Origin: Thermoprotei archaeon
GTDB lineage: Archaea; Thermoproteota; Thermoprotei; QMSL01; B3-G16
NCBI GenBank assembly: GCA_003649665.1
Contig: QMSL01000040.1
Location: 1 to 9,750 of the forward strand
Length of the DNA stretch: 9,750 bases
Direction: 5' to 3'
Shown one piece after another: positions 1 to 6,945 of the stretch (the stretch's first letter is position 1; every line of letters starts with the position of its first letter). Below the pieces are notes generated by a model. It searched no databases. It worked only from the letters and a program-made list of their open reading frames with translations, and was not told the origin of the DNA. A program made the translations under genes and the position numbers.

Positions 1-15
1 ATATCAGGATTCCTA

Positions 16-525
16 ATGAAAATGACTGACCTAATGGTAGAGCACGAGCTACGCGCAAATAGAATCCTTTCGATTTTGAGCGGGATAGCATACGGTTTAT
101 CGCTTGCATTCCTCTTAAGAACTACATGTGAAGTTCTGCCTACTTATGTAGCCATCCTAGTAGCGGTGCTTATATGTGGAAAAGTTGACTGCTACGAGCA
201 TGGACTCGCTACGGGGATTATAACGCTGAACTTATTACTTCATGGAATTACCATTAGTAGGAAAGAGCTTTTCCTCATACTAATGTTCGCTATAGCAGGG
301 ATAATTGATGAGATAGGTAATGATTTAGTGGACCGGGGTGTTATTAAGGGAGCTGTAGCAAAGGTATTCTTATATAGGCTAGTACTTGAGGTAACGGTGC
401 TCTTATACTCCATAGTAGCTCATGATTACGTACAGTGGGTATTCTTAGCATCACTTGATGGAGGCTATGTATGTTGCTCATGGGTTATGCATCACGTATA
501 CGTGAGAAGACAATCCTACCATTAG
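16..525 (+). CDS. Multi-span membrane protein of unknown function
   Basis: I do not recognise this 169-residue protein. It has about four or five hydrophobic segments, roughly residues 17-36, 41-56, 63-79, 84-98 and 118-150, so it should lie in the cytoplasmic membrane. Acidic and polar residues sit in or beside these segments: a GKVDCYEHG stretch near residue 55 and a DEIGNDLVDRG stretch near residue 97. Such residues are unusual in a purely structural membrane protein and could bind a metal or protons; this is inference. The start is uncertain. ATG codons lie at 16 and 22, no in-frame stop precedes them within the window, and there is no clear Shine-Dalgarno site, so the gene could begin upstream of the window. 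Its last 41 bases overlap the 3' end of the convergent amidohydrolase gene. Confidence 0.7.
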   Translation: MKMTDLMVEHELRANRILSILSGIAYGLSLAFLLRTTCEVLPTYVAILVAVLICGKVDCYEHGLATGIITLNLLLHGITISRKELFLILMFAIAGIIDEIGNDLVDRGVIKGAVAKVFLYRLVLEVTVLLYSIVAHDYVQWVFLASLDGGYVCCSWVMHHVYVRRQSYH

Positions 526-1576
526 AGATCACCTTAATTACGTCACCCGAGTCCATCAAGTATATCAAATCTTCCTCAACTTTATTCATGTCTAGTCCTT
601 TTAATAGAAGCCTATTTATGTCGAGTAGTACGAGGTCTGCTAGATATCCTACCTTTATCCGTCCCACCTTAACTCCCATTATACGTTCACCAATTGTAGT
701 CACATGATCTAACGGTAAGAAGAGGGAGCTATCCCAGTAATTGTATCTAACGAGAAGGGAGGCGAGTTTTAGTTCCTTAAGGGGATTAGAATTAAGGAGT
801 ACATTCGAGTCACAACTTCCTATGGCGATTTGTACATTCATTTCCTTTAGTTCCCTATAGGGAAAGAAACCATTCATAGCCTTGTACATAGACGTGGATG
901 GAGACCATATTATGACGGAGTCACACCCCTTTACTAGGTTTAATTCCCAGCTCGCAATCCAATTAGGATTTATTAAGCACGTGTTCTTAGATAGTATGCC
1001 TCTTTCAAAAAGCAGTGAGATAGGGGTTTTATGGAATCTCTTTTTAAACGCGAAAACCTCCTGGCGTGATTCGGCTATATGTATATGTACACTCATCCCT
1101 TTCTCTACGAACTCCTTGATCTCTGGTAGGTTCTCGATACATTCCTCACTGTCTTCAATGGAGATGATAGGAGGTAGCGGCAGGTTAGTTAACTTAGCCT
1201 GACATTCCCTTAATTGGCTTATCTTAATTGCAGGTCGTATTCGTAGCCCAATTTGACTAGCGGCTGCTAGGATGGGCTCTACGTCATTAGAATATACTAC
1301 CATGCTAGTCACTCCATGAGATATCAGCGCTTTTAGCCGGAAGCTTATGTTATGTTCTAAAGAAGATAGATCTTGATATCGTTTAGATGGTAAATGCATG
1401 TGGGAATCCACGAGGCTTGGCATTACGAGATAATTTGAAGAGTCGATTACCATATCCGCTTTCTCCTTTACCTCCCCTATCGTCTCTATGCGTCCTTCGC
1501 TTATCAATATATCGACATTTCGTAGTATTCTTTCCCTCTCGTCTTTAGTAATAACTAGTTTACAGTTCTTGAGCAC
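485..1576 (-). CDS. Amidohydrolase (ATZ/TRZ, cytosine-deaminase-like), divergent active site
   Basis: A 363-residue metal-dependent hydrolase of the amidohydrolase superfamily. It starts with the small beta domain and enters a TIM barrel at VDSHMHL, where H59 and H61 form the HxH metal pair. The HIAES motif (H166, E169) supplies the next metal ligand and the catalytic Glu. D256 in GSCDS matches the last-strand Asp. The His normally found after barrel strand 6 is not visible; the aligned stretch LINPNW (201-206) has Asn instead, so chemistry may differ from guanine or cytosine deaminases. The C-terminal NGRIVFSR closes the beta domain. I chose the GTG at 1576 over the ATG at 1618: GTG shares its G with the TAG stop of dph6, GGAGAG lies 6 nt upstream, and translation then begins at the usual family N-terminus. 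The longer form would overlap dph6 by 43 nt. The gene is probably translationally coupled to dph6. The substrate is unknown. Confidence 0.82.
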   Translation of the reverse strand: MLKNCKLVITKDERERILRNVDILISEGRIETIGEVKEKADMVIDSSNYLVMPSLVDSHMHLPSKRYQDLSSLEHNISFRLKALISHGVTSMVVYSNDVEPILAAASQIGLRIRPAIKISQLRECQAKLTNLPLPPIISIEDSEECIENLPEIKEFVEKGMSVHIHIAESRQEVFAFKKRFHKTPISLLFERGILSKNTCLINPNWIASWELNLVKGCDSVIIWSPSTSMYKAMNGFFPYRELKEMNVQIAIGSCDSNVLLNSNPLKELKLASLLVRYNYWDSSLFLPLDHVTTIGERIMGVKVGRIKVGYLADLVLLDINRLLLKGLDMNKVEEDLIYLMDSGDVIKVISNGRIVFSRIRDA

Positions 1577-2259
1577 TATTTTCTCTCCAGCTCTACTCGC
1601 TTCACTACCATGCTCCATGAATACAACCCCTCTTTTACTATATCATAATCTAATATCCTTATCCTATACTTGAAGAATGGTGCGTCTACTACTAGGGTTT
1701 CCGCTTCCCCTCCCTCAAATGCTGGATTGAATTTGTACTTATGTGCGAGCTCTATTATACGTAATACATCCTCCTTGGTCAGTATCTTTCCTAGTAAGTC
1801 AGGAGGAAGGCCCATGACGGATATGGACGTTATGATAAACTTAAAGCCATAATCCACTAATTCAAGCATATACTTGTCTTGACTTTTTCTCCAGAGAGGT
1901 GTAATCACCCTTAGGTTTAAGTCAGAGCATATCTCATTTATGGCTAGTCTCTGATAATCGGAGAGGAGCACTCCAAGCACAACTGCATCTATACCATGTA
2001 ATTTTCTCAACTCCATTAAGCAATCCTTAAGACGTGAGAGTTCTTCTCCTTGTGAGATACCAGGTACATAAGTTATTGGAAGATCTAACGCCTTTGCCTG
2101 AAGTGGAGCTAATTCTACACAAGGAATGTGAAAGACAAGGGAATCATTAGATTCTATCTTAAATGTAATAAGTGAGACTACATCCATGCCAACTGAGAGA
2201 GCCCAATGAGTAGCGAAAACGCTATCCTTGCCTCCCGAGAATAGAATTACTACGCGCAT
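1576..2259 (-). CDS. dph6: Diphthine-ammonia ligase (Dph6-type ATP pyrophosphatase)
   Basis: Predicted to catalyse the last step of diphthamide synthesis on elongation factor 2: ATP-dependent amidation of diphthine with ammonium. The 227-residue protein begins directly with the PP-loop, SGGKDS at residues 8-13, and has the family block around LLSDYQRLAINEIC (98-111) followed by PLW (121-123). The Dph6 signature EGGEAETLVVDAPFF is at 182-196. Length matches archaeal single-domain Dph6 proteins; there is no RidA-like extension as in fungal forms. I chose ATG 2259 because the protein then starts MRVVILFSGGKDS, as in the family. The longer frame from 2346 would run into the divergent phosphatase gene. 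A TATA-like TTTAAAAA about 26 nt upstream suggests a leaderless or nearly leaderless transcript. The stop overlaps the start of the amidohydrolase by one base, so the two form an operon. Confidence 0.88.
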   Translation of the reverse strand: MRVVILFSGGKDSVFATHWALSVGMDVVSLITFKIESNDSLVFHIPCVELAPLQAKALDLPITYVPGISQGEELSRLKDCLMELRKLHGIDAVVLGVLLSDYQRLAINEICSDLNLRVITPLWRKSQDKYMLELVDYGFKFIITSISVMGLPPDLLGKILTKEDVLRIIELAHKYKFNPAFEGGEAETLVVDAPFFKYRIRILDYDIVKEGLYSWSMVVKRVELERK

Positions 2260-2284
2260 TTCCTTGATAACTTCTAGACATAAC

Positions 2285-2296
2285 TTTTTAAACGTT
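2285..2296. promoter_or_regulatory. Shared divergent TATA element for dph6 and the DUF89 gene
   Basis: The 64-bp gap between the two divergent starts contains TTTTTAAACGTT. Read on the minus strand it gives TTTAAAAA about 26 nt before the dph6 ATG, consistent with a leaderless transcript. Read on the plus strand it lies about 36 nt before the ATG at 2324, leaving about a 10-nt leader. One near-symmetric element could serve both directions. This is inferred from spacing and composition only. Confidence 0.45.
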
Positions 2297-2323
2297 GGGT
2301 TAAGAAATGAATGGGAGTTCACG

Positions 2324-3196
2324 ATGAGGTTAACTCCTAGATGCATTCCCTGTATTGTTAATGCAAGAGCGAATGAGATAATAAATTACTCCAGGTTAAG
2401 TGATGAGGAGAAAGTAAAGGCTCTATCGATATTACTTAAGGTAATTTCAGAGAACGTCACGCCTAATACCTCAACAATAACTCTCGCAAGTATAGGATTT
2501 AGAGCCGTCAAGGAGCTAATAGGAGATGATGATCCCTATAGGGAATATAAGAAGTTATCGAATAAGATAGCCATGGAGTTACTCCATGATGTAATGAAGG
2601 AGGTAAAGGACTTAGAAGGTTATGAGAGATTCAGATGCCTCGTTGTAGTGAGTATAAACGCAAACGCGATAGATCCAGGCGTCCCACCATTTCACTTCGA
2701 TCCAGAGAGGCTTAGAGAGGTTCTATTAGAAATGAGTCTAGACATTGATCATACGAGGAAAATATATGGATTATTAACCAAAGCGAAACGAGTGGTATTC
2801 CTTTTAGACAATGCCGGCGAAGCAGTTTTCGATAAAGTTCTCGTAGAGGAAATAGCGAACATGGTATCTGAAGTAATCGTAGTAGCTAAGAGCTCTGCAT
2901 ACCAGAATGATGTGACGGTAAAGGATGCTATAGAGTTGGGATTTGATAAGGTAGCTAGGGTAGTAGGTACGGGAAGCGACTATGGAGGTCCGCTTCCTGA
3001 AGCCTTATCAAGTGAGGTAAAAGAATTACTAAGTACGGCAGATCTAATAATTGCTAAGGGTATGGCTAATTACGAAGCATTTCTCTATGCACCACCCAAG
3101 AGGCCAGTTGCGCATTTATTTAAGGCGAAATGTAAACCTGTCGCGGATACCTTAAGAGTGAGAGTTGGCTCACGAATAGCACTATTAAAAATGTAA
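2324..3196 (+). CDS. DUF89/ARMT1-like metal-dependent damage-control phosphatase
   Basis: A 290-residue member of the archaeal DUF89 family, whose characterised members are metal-dependent phosphatases acting on damaged or unwanted phosphometabolites. Visible motifs in order: RCIPC (C7, C10) near the N-terminus, as in archaeal subfamily I; INANAID (111-117); LDNAGEAVFD (161-170), the metal-binding core; KSSAYQNDVT (189-198); GTGSDYGG (215-222); AKGMANYE (244-251); and FKAKCKPVA (266-274) near the end. Length agrees with archaeal homologs. The start at ATG 2324 is preceded by GGGAG with a 6-nt spacer and gives the family N-terminus MRLTPRC; the frame is open back to 2228 but that part overlaps dph6. 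It is divergent from dph6 and does not obviously share its pathway. The natural substrate cannot be named; sugar phosphates are a family-level expectation. Confidence 0.85.
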   Translation: MRLTPRCIPCIVNARANEIINYSRLSDEEKVKALSILLKVISENVTPNTSTITLASIGFRAVKELIGDDDPYREYKKLSNKIAMELLHDVMKEVKDLEGYERFRCLVVVSINANAIDPGVPPFHFDPERLREVLLEMSLDIDHTRKIYGLLTKAKRVVFLLDNAGEAVFDKVLVEEIANMVSEVIVVAKSSAYQNDVTVKDAIELGFDKVARVVGTGSDYGGPLPEALSSEVKELLSTADLIIAKGMANYEAFLYAPPKRPVAHLFKAKCKPVADTLRVRVGSRIALLKM

Positions 3197-3261
3197 AACA
3201 TGAGCTCAGTACAACCGCGTGATCATCACTTATCAGATGCCTCTCTACTCATCACTAAAAT

Positions 3262-3300
3262 AAGTTTAAGGATTTAGGGAATTAAAACGTTTTCTAATTC
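3262..3300 (+). promoter_or_regulatory. PfkB-kinase promoter with nested operator-like palindrome
   Basis: In the 145-bp gap upstream of the kinase gene, a TATA-like AAGTTTAAG at 3262-3270 predicts a transcription start near 3290. Centred there is a nested inverted repeat: a perfect 10-bp palindrome AAAACGTTTT at 3284-3293, flanked by arms GAATTA (3279-3284) and TAATTC (3295-3300) whose centre is offset by one base. A palindrome over the transcription start is a typical archaeal repressor operator position. Function is inferred, not shown. Confidence 0.4.
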
Positions 3301-3341
3301 TTTGATACTACATTAAGAAGAGCGTAATCTCAGGTGTAAGG

Positions 3342-4346
3342 ATGGTTGAGATACTAGCATGTGGATTCCTAGTAGTGGACATAGTTGTTGCAGATATAGA
3401 TAGAATAGCCAATCCTGGTGAGACCATATTCGTCCATAGAGGAATTGAGATAAGCATAGGAGGACATCCAGCAAACGTAGCCATAGACTTAGTCAAGTTA
3501 GGAATTCGACCAGACATCATAGGAGTATCGGGTGCAGTAGGAAATGATATGTTTGGAGACTTCATAGAGAGAACCCTTAGGAGTTATGGATTGAATGTAT
3601 TTCTCCAAAGAGTAAACATGAGTACGAACAAAAATGTGATATTAGTAGTAAGGGGTGAGGATAGGAGATTTCATGTTGAGATAGGAGCAAGTCGTATGTA
3701 CGCACCTTCTCTTGTGAAGAAGCTTATAGAGAGGGAAAGACCAAGGATATTCTACTTAGCATCGGGAATATTAGATCAAGTGGATAATAAGATAGAGGAA
3801 ATATTCAGAACAGCTAAAGAGCACGGAGCTATCACGTTTGCTGATGTAGTTAAACCTTATGGTAAAGGCTGGGATTATATAATTCCAGCCATGGAGTATA
3901 TCGACATATTCCACTGTAATGATAAGGAAGCAGTGAACATAGCACATACGGAAAGCCTGGAAGAGGCGATAGACTTCATCATAGAGAGAGGAGTTAAGTT
4001 ACTCCTCATAACGATGGGTGGAAGAGGAGCTATTGGAGCTAGTAAGTGCGTCAGAATAATGCAGAAAGCGTTTAAAGTGAGGGTAATTGATCCCACAGGT
4101 GCTGGTGATGGCTTTTGCGCTGGCATAATATACAAACTCATGGAGATGAAGATTAGGAATTTGGATAAACTAATTGCGATGAAAGAGGAGTTGGTGCGAA
4201 TGATTCTCTATGCTCAAGCAGTAGGGGCAATGGCATGTACAGCACCAGGGACAACTAGTGGAGTGACGAAAAGGAGAGTAGAGGAATTAATCGGAGATCA
4301 AGGGAAGGAGCTTCTCATGAGTACAACTATTAGGGAATGGAATTAG
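3342..4346 (+). CDS. PfkB/ribokinase-family carbohydrate or nucleoside kinase
   Basis: A 334-residue cytosolic kinase of the PfkB family, transferring phosphate from ATP (or ADP) to a hydroxyl of a sugar or nucleoside. The substrate-side glycine motif GGHPAN is at 40-45, the NxxE magnesium motif is N193 to E196 (NDKEA), TMGGRGA (224-230) is the nucleotide-side loop, and the signature DPTGAGDGFCAG (250-261) carries the anion hole and the catalytic base D256. The start ATG 3342 is preceded by AGGTG with a 5-nt spacer. Substrate specificity cannot be read; the lid region (about 85-120) is not one I recognise. The gene has its own promoter and ends in a 4-nt interlocked overlap with the convergent flavoprotein gene. 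Nearby isomerase and hydrolase genes suggest carbohydrate metabolism, but they are separately transcribed. Confidence 0.88.
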   Translation: MVEILACGFLVVDIVVADIDRIANPGETIFVHRGIEISIGGHPANVAIDLVKLGIRPDIIGVSGAVGNDMFGDFIERTLRSYGLNVFLQRVNMSTNKNVILVVRGEDRRFHVEIGASRMYAPSLVKKLIERERPRIFYLASGILDQVDNKIEEIFRTAKEHGAITFADVVKPYGKGWDYIIPAMEYIDIFHCNDKEAVNIAHTESLEEAIDFIIERGVKLLLITMGGRGAIGASKCVRIMQKAFKVRVIDPTGAGDGFCAGIIYKLMEMKIRNLDKLIAMKEELVRMILYAQAVGAMACTAPGTTSGVTKRRVEELIGDQGKELLMSTTIREWN

Positions 4347-5095
4347 CTTTTATTAAAACCTCCCTTTTGGGTTCCCTTAAGCGTAATGGCTAAGCTTATT
4401 AACTGTTCACGTTCAGGTGTTTGTTTTAGTTTATTCCGCTCTGCTTCCTCCTTAACCCTTGTGATAACTCTCTTCAACTCGTCATTACTTATCGTACTAT
4501 CGTACCATCGCCTTACGTCTTTTATAGCCTTAGCCATAATAGTTACAACTCTACCAACGTTAGCAGCATCCATGACAACGTTTATGTCTTTTAGGACATC
4601 ACCTTGTTTATTAAAGTACGCTAAAGCCCAAGGCGGTATTGCAAAGCCCATGGAGACTAAAGTTGCATAAAGCGTGGATATTACCTGTATTACGCCACTA
4701 TCATTACCTACTGCAATTATACCAGCGACCTTTCCTTCAGCCCAACTATAGCCGTCAATGTAAATCATGTTCTCAAATACCGTAAGTCTATCTATGAACG
4801 TCTTAACGACGCCTGATGGAGAGAACCAATACACTGGAGTGGCTATTATTAGACCATCAGACTTCAATATGAGATCGTAAAGTTCTCGCATATCATCCTC
4901 TATTACACATGGATATCGACATGCCGTTTGTTCATCACAGAGGCAGCCCAGGCATGGCCTTATGTCGTAGTCGTAAAGATTCACTAGTCTGACCTCCGCT
5001 CCTTCCTTTTTGGCAAACTCAAGCGCAATTTTAAGCAACTTGAAAGTATTACCATATTTCCTTGGCGATCCATTTATGCCTAAAATGCGCACCAT
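4343..5095 (-). CDS. NADPH-dependent FMN reductase-family flavoprotein with Cys cluster motif
   Basis: A 250-residue flavodoxin-like protein of the NADPH-dependent FMN reductase/iron-sulfur flavoprotein group. The FMN phosphate loop is NGSPRKYGNT (8-17) and the second flavin-contact motif is TPVYWFSPSG (86-95). Between them lie five cysteines at 48, 51, 53, 59 and 63, a C-x2-C-x-C-x5-C-x3-C spacing resembling, but not identical to, the compact motif of methanogen Isf that holds a [4Fe-4S] cluster. A cluster, or a redox-active disulfide, is possible. About 70 residues past the core are charged and helical and may be an oligomerisation or family-specific extension. The start ATG 5095 has no Shine-Dalgarno site but a TATA box 26-34 nt upstream, so the mRNA is likely leaderless. 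Its role is probably electron transfer or quinone/nitro-compound reduction; the partner is unknown. Confidence 0.83.
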   Translation of the reverse strand: MVRILGINGSPRKYGNTFKLLKIALEFAKKEGAEVRLVNLYDYDIRPCLGCLCDEQTACRYPCVIEDDMRELYDLILKSDGLIIATPVYWFSPSGVVKTFIDRLTVFENMIYIDGYSWAEGKVAGIIAVGNDSGVIQVISTLYATLVSMGFAIPPWALAYFNKQGDVLKDINVVMDAANVGRVVTIMAKAIKDVRRWYDSTISNDELKRVITRVKEEAERNKLKQTPEREQLISLAITLKGTQKGGFNKS

Positions 5096-5120
5096 ACCGT
5101 AAGTACATGAACGAATATGA

Positions 5121-5130
5121 AATATAAATC
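5121..5130 (-). promoter_or_regulatory. TATA box of the flavoprotein gene (leaderless)
   Basis: On the minus strand this reads GATTTATATT, ending 26 nt upstream of the ATG at 5095. That spacing places the transcription start at or next to the start codon. It fits the lack of any Shine-Dalgarno site and shows the flavoprotein is transcribed separately from the upstream isomerase gene. Confidence 0.5.
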
Positions 5131-5170
5131 TTGCTCAAGAAGAGGGATTAAAAACATAGAGATTTTATGT

Positions 5171-6043
5171 TCAAAGTTCCTCAGCCTTTCTTATCAACGA
5201 CATTAAGTTCTTTATGCATACTTCAGATGCCTCTTCGCCCATCTCTGAAAAAGCAGCACCACCGGGCTTTACTAATTGTTCCTCAGTAAGCTTCTTCTTT
5301 GGTCTCCAATGGGTTTCAAGTGATAGAAAGCCCTCGTACTTATCCTCGATCAATGCTTTCAATTGACCTACGTAATCTACATCACCTTCCCCTACTGGAC
5401 GAGGTTCTGCCTTACCTAAGGCGAGTCTAACGGCGTCCTTGATGTGAATATGTACTATCCTTCCCCTTACGTAGTTATAACCATCAGGATATGGTATCTC
5501 ACCCTCAGGATCGGATATGTCGTTTCCTGGATCCCATAAAGCCTTTACATACTTGGGATTACCAAGCGCATCAAGAAATTGAGCTAGCCTCCTTCCGTTA
5601 TTCACATGAGTACTCGGCTCATTCTCTATAGCAACAATAACTCCCTCCTCCTTAACTATGTCAAGAGGTTCCTCGAATTTACTTAGTATTCTATCCAAAT
5701 ATTCATCAAGAGGACCTTTCCTCCAGAAAGTGAATATCCTTATAAGGTTCGTATCAAGGCTCTTTGCTAACTCTATGACCCTCCTCAAGATCGATATGTG
5801 TTGTTTGTACTCCTCCTCGCTATCCAAGTCGGCTTTGAAGAATGGAGATGCAATACATGGTACTACCAGATCGTATTTGCTCATGATCTTCCTTATCTCA
5901 GAGGATCTCTCGACTAGGTCTTGAGGAGGCATGTTCCAGACGGTTCTTATTTCTATTCCATCTAAATTGAATCTCTTAGCGAACTTCGCAACACGTTCTA
6001 GATCTTGTGATACCTCATCGCTTATTACTGAGAGTTTAAACAT
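5171..6043 (-). CDS. Xylose-isomerase-like TIM-barrel sugar isomerase/epimerase
   Basis: A 290-residue protein of the AP-endonuclease-2/xylose-isomerase-like TIM-barrel superfamily. The metal site is complete by inspection: E140 in VAIENEP, D171 in LWDPGND, H198 in VHIHIKD and E243 in LSLETH, the usual Glu-Asp-His-Glu set. The GEGDVDY motif (218-224) is the conserved loop before the last strand. It most likely isomerises or epimerises a sugar, sugar phosphate or related keto-acid; DNA endonuclease IV is less likely because its extra metal ligands are not evident. The start ATG 6043 gives the normal first beta strand (FKLSVISDE); a G-rich stretch GGGGG lies about 9 nt upstream. The divergent partner is the creatininase-family gene, with which it shares a compact control region. 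Confidence 0.83.
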   Translation of the reverse strand: MFKLSVISDEVSQDLERVAKFAKRFNLDGIEIRTVWNMPPQDLVERSSEIRKIMSKYDLVVPCIASPFFKADLDSEEEYKQHISILRRVIELAKSLDTNLIRIFTFWRKGPLDEYLDRILSKFEEPLDIVKEEGVIVAIENEPSTHVNNGRRLAQFLDALGNPKYVKALWDPGNDISDPEGEIPYPDGYNYVRGRIVHIHIKDAVRLALGKAEPRPVGEGDVDYVGQLKALIEDKYEGFLSLETHWRPKKKLTEEQLVKPGGAAFSEMGEEASEVCIKNLMSLIRKAEEL

Positions 6044-6090
6044 GTATCTGAACCCCCATGCTGAATATTAAGACTACTCGGATAATAAGG

Positions 6091-6109
6091 ATTTTAAATG
6101 CATATGCAT
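6091..6109. promoter_or_regulatory. Divergent promoter with 12-bp perfect palindrome
   Basis: The 103-bp gap between the isomerase and creatininase-family starts holds a TATA-like TTTTAAAT (6092-6099; ATTTAAAA on the minus strand) that could serve either direction. Abutting it is the perfect palindrome ATGCATATGCAT at 6098-6109. A dimeric regulator bound here could control both genes together. The palindrome is seen directly; the regulatory role is inference. Confidence 0.4.
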
Positions 6110-6146
6110 ACATTTCAGACGGACGTGCTCTGCTTAGGGGATTAAT

Positions 6147-6932
6147 ATGAGGTATGAGGAGCTTACATATAAGGATGTGGAGAAGCTCGTCAAGGAGGGC
6201 TACATACCGATAATTCCTCTTGGAAGCTTGGAGGTACACGGTCCACATCTTCCCATAGGCACCGATGGACTTGTGATATATAAGGTGGCACTTGAACTAG
6301 CCAAAAGGGAAAAAGTAGTAGTGCTCCCGCCGATATATTACACATATGTTCCAGAGAATAGGCACTTCCCAGGCACTATATCGCTCTCAGGAGAGACTTT
6401 CGTTAAGCTCTTAGAGGAGATATGTGATGAGTTAGGCAGAATGGGATTTAGAAAAATCATAATGCTCAATGGTCATGGAGGAAATAACAGACCACTCGGC
6501 ATGTTCGTAAGGGAGATATTATGGAGGAAGAAGGATTACATGGTGTACCTCTTCATAAATCCCTGGGCATGTATATATGATGAAATAGAGAGAGTTAAGG
6601 AGAGCAAGATCGTAGGACATGCAGGCGAAATAGAGACAAGCTTCGTCCTATTCGTAAGACCGGATCTGGTCAGAAAGGAGAATATACCAGGTGAGTCAAA
6701 GCTCGGCCCCATTAGAGTCGTTGAGTGGGCGGAAACTCCTATCGATTGGATTGGATATGCTATCGAGGGCTATGTTGGAGACCCGAGAAAAGCAAGTCCA
6801 GAAAAGGGGAAGAAGTTATTCGAACTATGGGTTGAGAGATTAGCTAAAGCCGTGAGAATGGTTAGAGAGGATAAATACTATGAGGAAGTAATCAATAGGT
6901 ATTACACGAGAATCGAGGAGAAGAGCAAATAG
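6147..6932 (+). CDS. Creatininase-family metal amidohydrolase
   Basis: A 261-residue member of the creatininase family, which includes creatininase, the archaeal FAPy deformylase ArfB and MftE-type peptidases. The N-terminal metal motif LGSLEVHGPHLPIGTD (25-40) supplies E29, H31 and D40; NRHFPGT (71-77) is the family loop; NGHGGN (108-113) gives H110; and GHAGEIETS (147-155) gives the acidic ligand. All ligands are intact, so the enzyme should be active on a cyclic or linear amide bond. True creatinine hydrolysis is unlikely in this setting. ArfB, in riboflavin/F420 precursor synthesis, is one candidate, but no neighbouring gene supports it. The start ATG 6147 follows AGGGG with a short spacer and gives the normal N-terminus. 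It ends 13 bp before the convergent RadA-like gene. Confidence 0.87.
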   Translation: MRYEELTYKDVEKLVKEGYIPIIPLGSLEVHGPHLPIGTDGLVIYKVALELAKREKVVVLPPIYYTYVPENRHFPGTISLSGETFVKLLEEICDELGRMGFRKIIMLNGHGGNNRPLGMFVREILWRKKDYMVYLFINPWACIYDEIERVKESKIVGHAGEIETSFVLFVRPDLVRKENIPGESKLGPIRVVEWAETPIDWIGYAIEGYVGDPRKASPEKGKKLFELWVERLAKAVRMVREDKYYEEVINRYYTRIEEKSK

Positions 6933-6945
6933 TTTTACGCTCAGT

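Noticed and set aside
471..1202. Plus-strand open frames opposite the amidohydrolase
   Set aside because: They are antisense to a gene with clear motifs and encode low-complexity, Ser-rich products.
1577..1618. ATG start at 1618 for the amidohydrolase
   Set aside because: It would overlap dph6 by 43 nt and add 14 polar residues before the first beta strand. The GTG at 1576 with GGAGAG and stop/start coupling is better.
2228..2323. Longer N-terminus for the DUF89 protein starting at 2228
   Set aside because: The added residues overlap the dph6 start, have no family match, and the ATG at 2324 has a well-spaced GGGAG.
2260..2346. Longer N-terminus for Dph6 starting at 2346
   Set aside because: It adds residues before the PP-loop that the family lacks, and it would overlap the divergent phosphatase start at 2324 and cover its promoter.
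3201..3229. Short palindromes TGAGCTCA and GTGATCATCAC after the DUF89 gene
   Set aside because: They are too short and too far from the predicted promoter to distinguish from chance, and they form no convincing terminator hairpin.
6036..6248. Minus-strand reading frame across the isomerase/creatininase promoter
   Set aside because: It overlaps the conserved N-terminus of the creatininase-family protein and has no recognisable domain.
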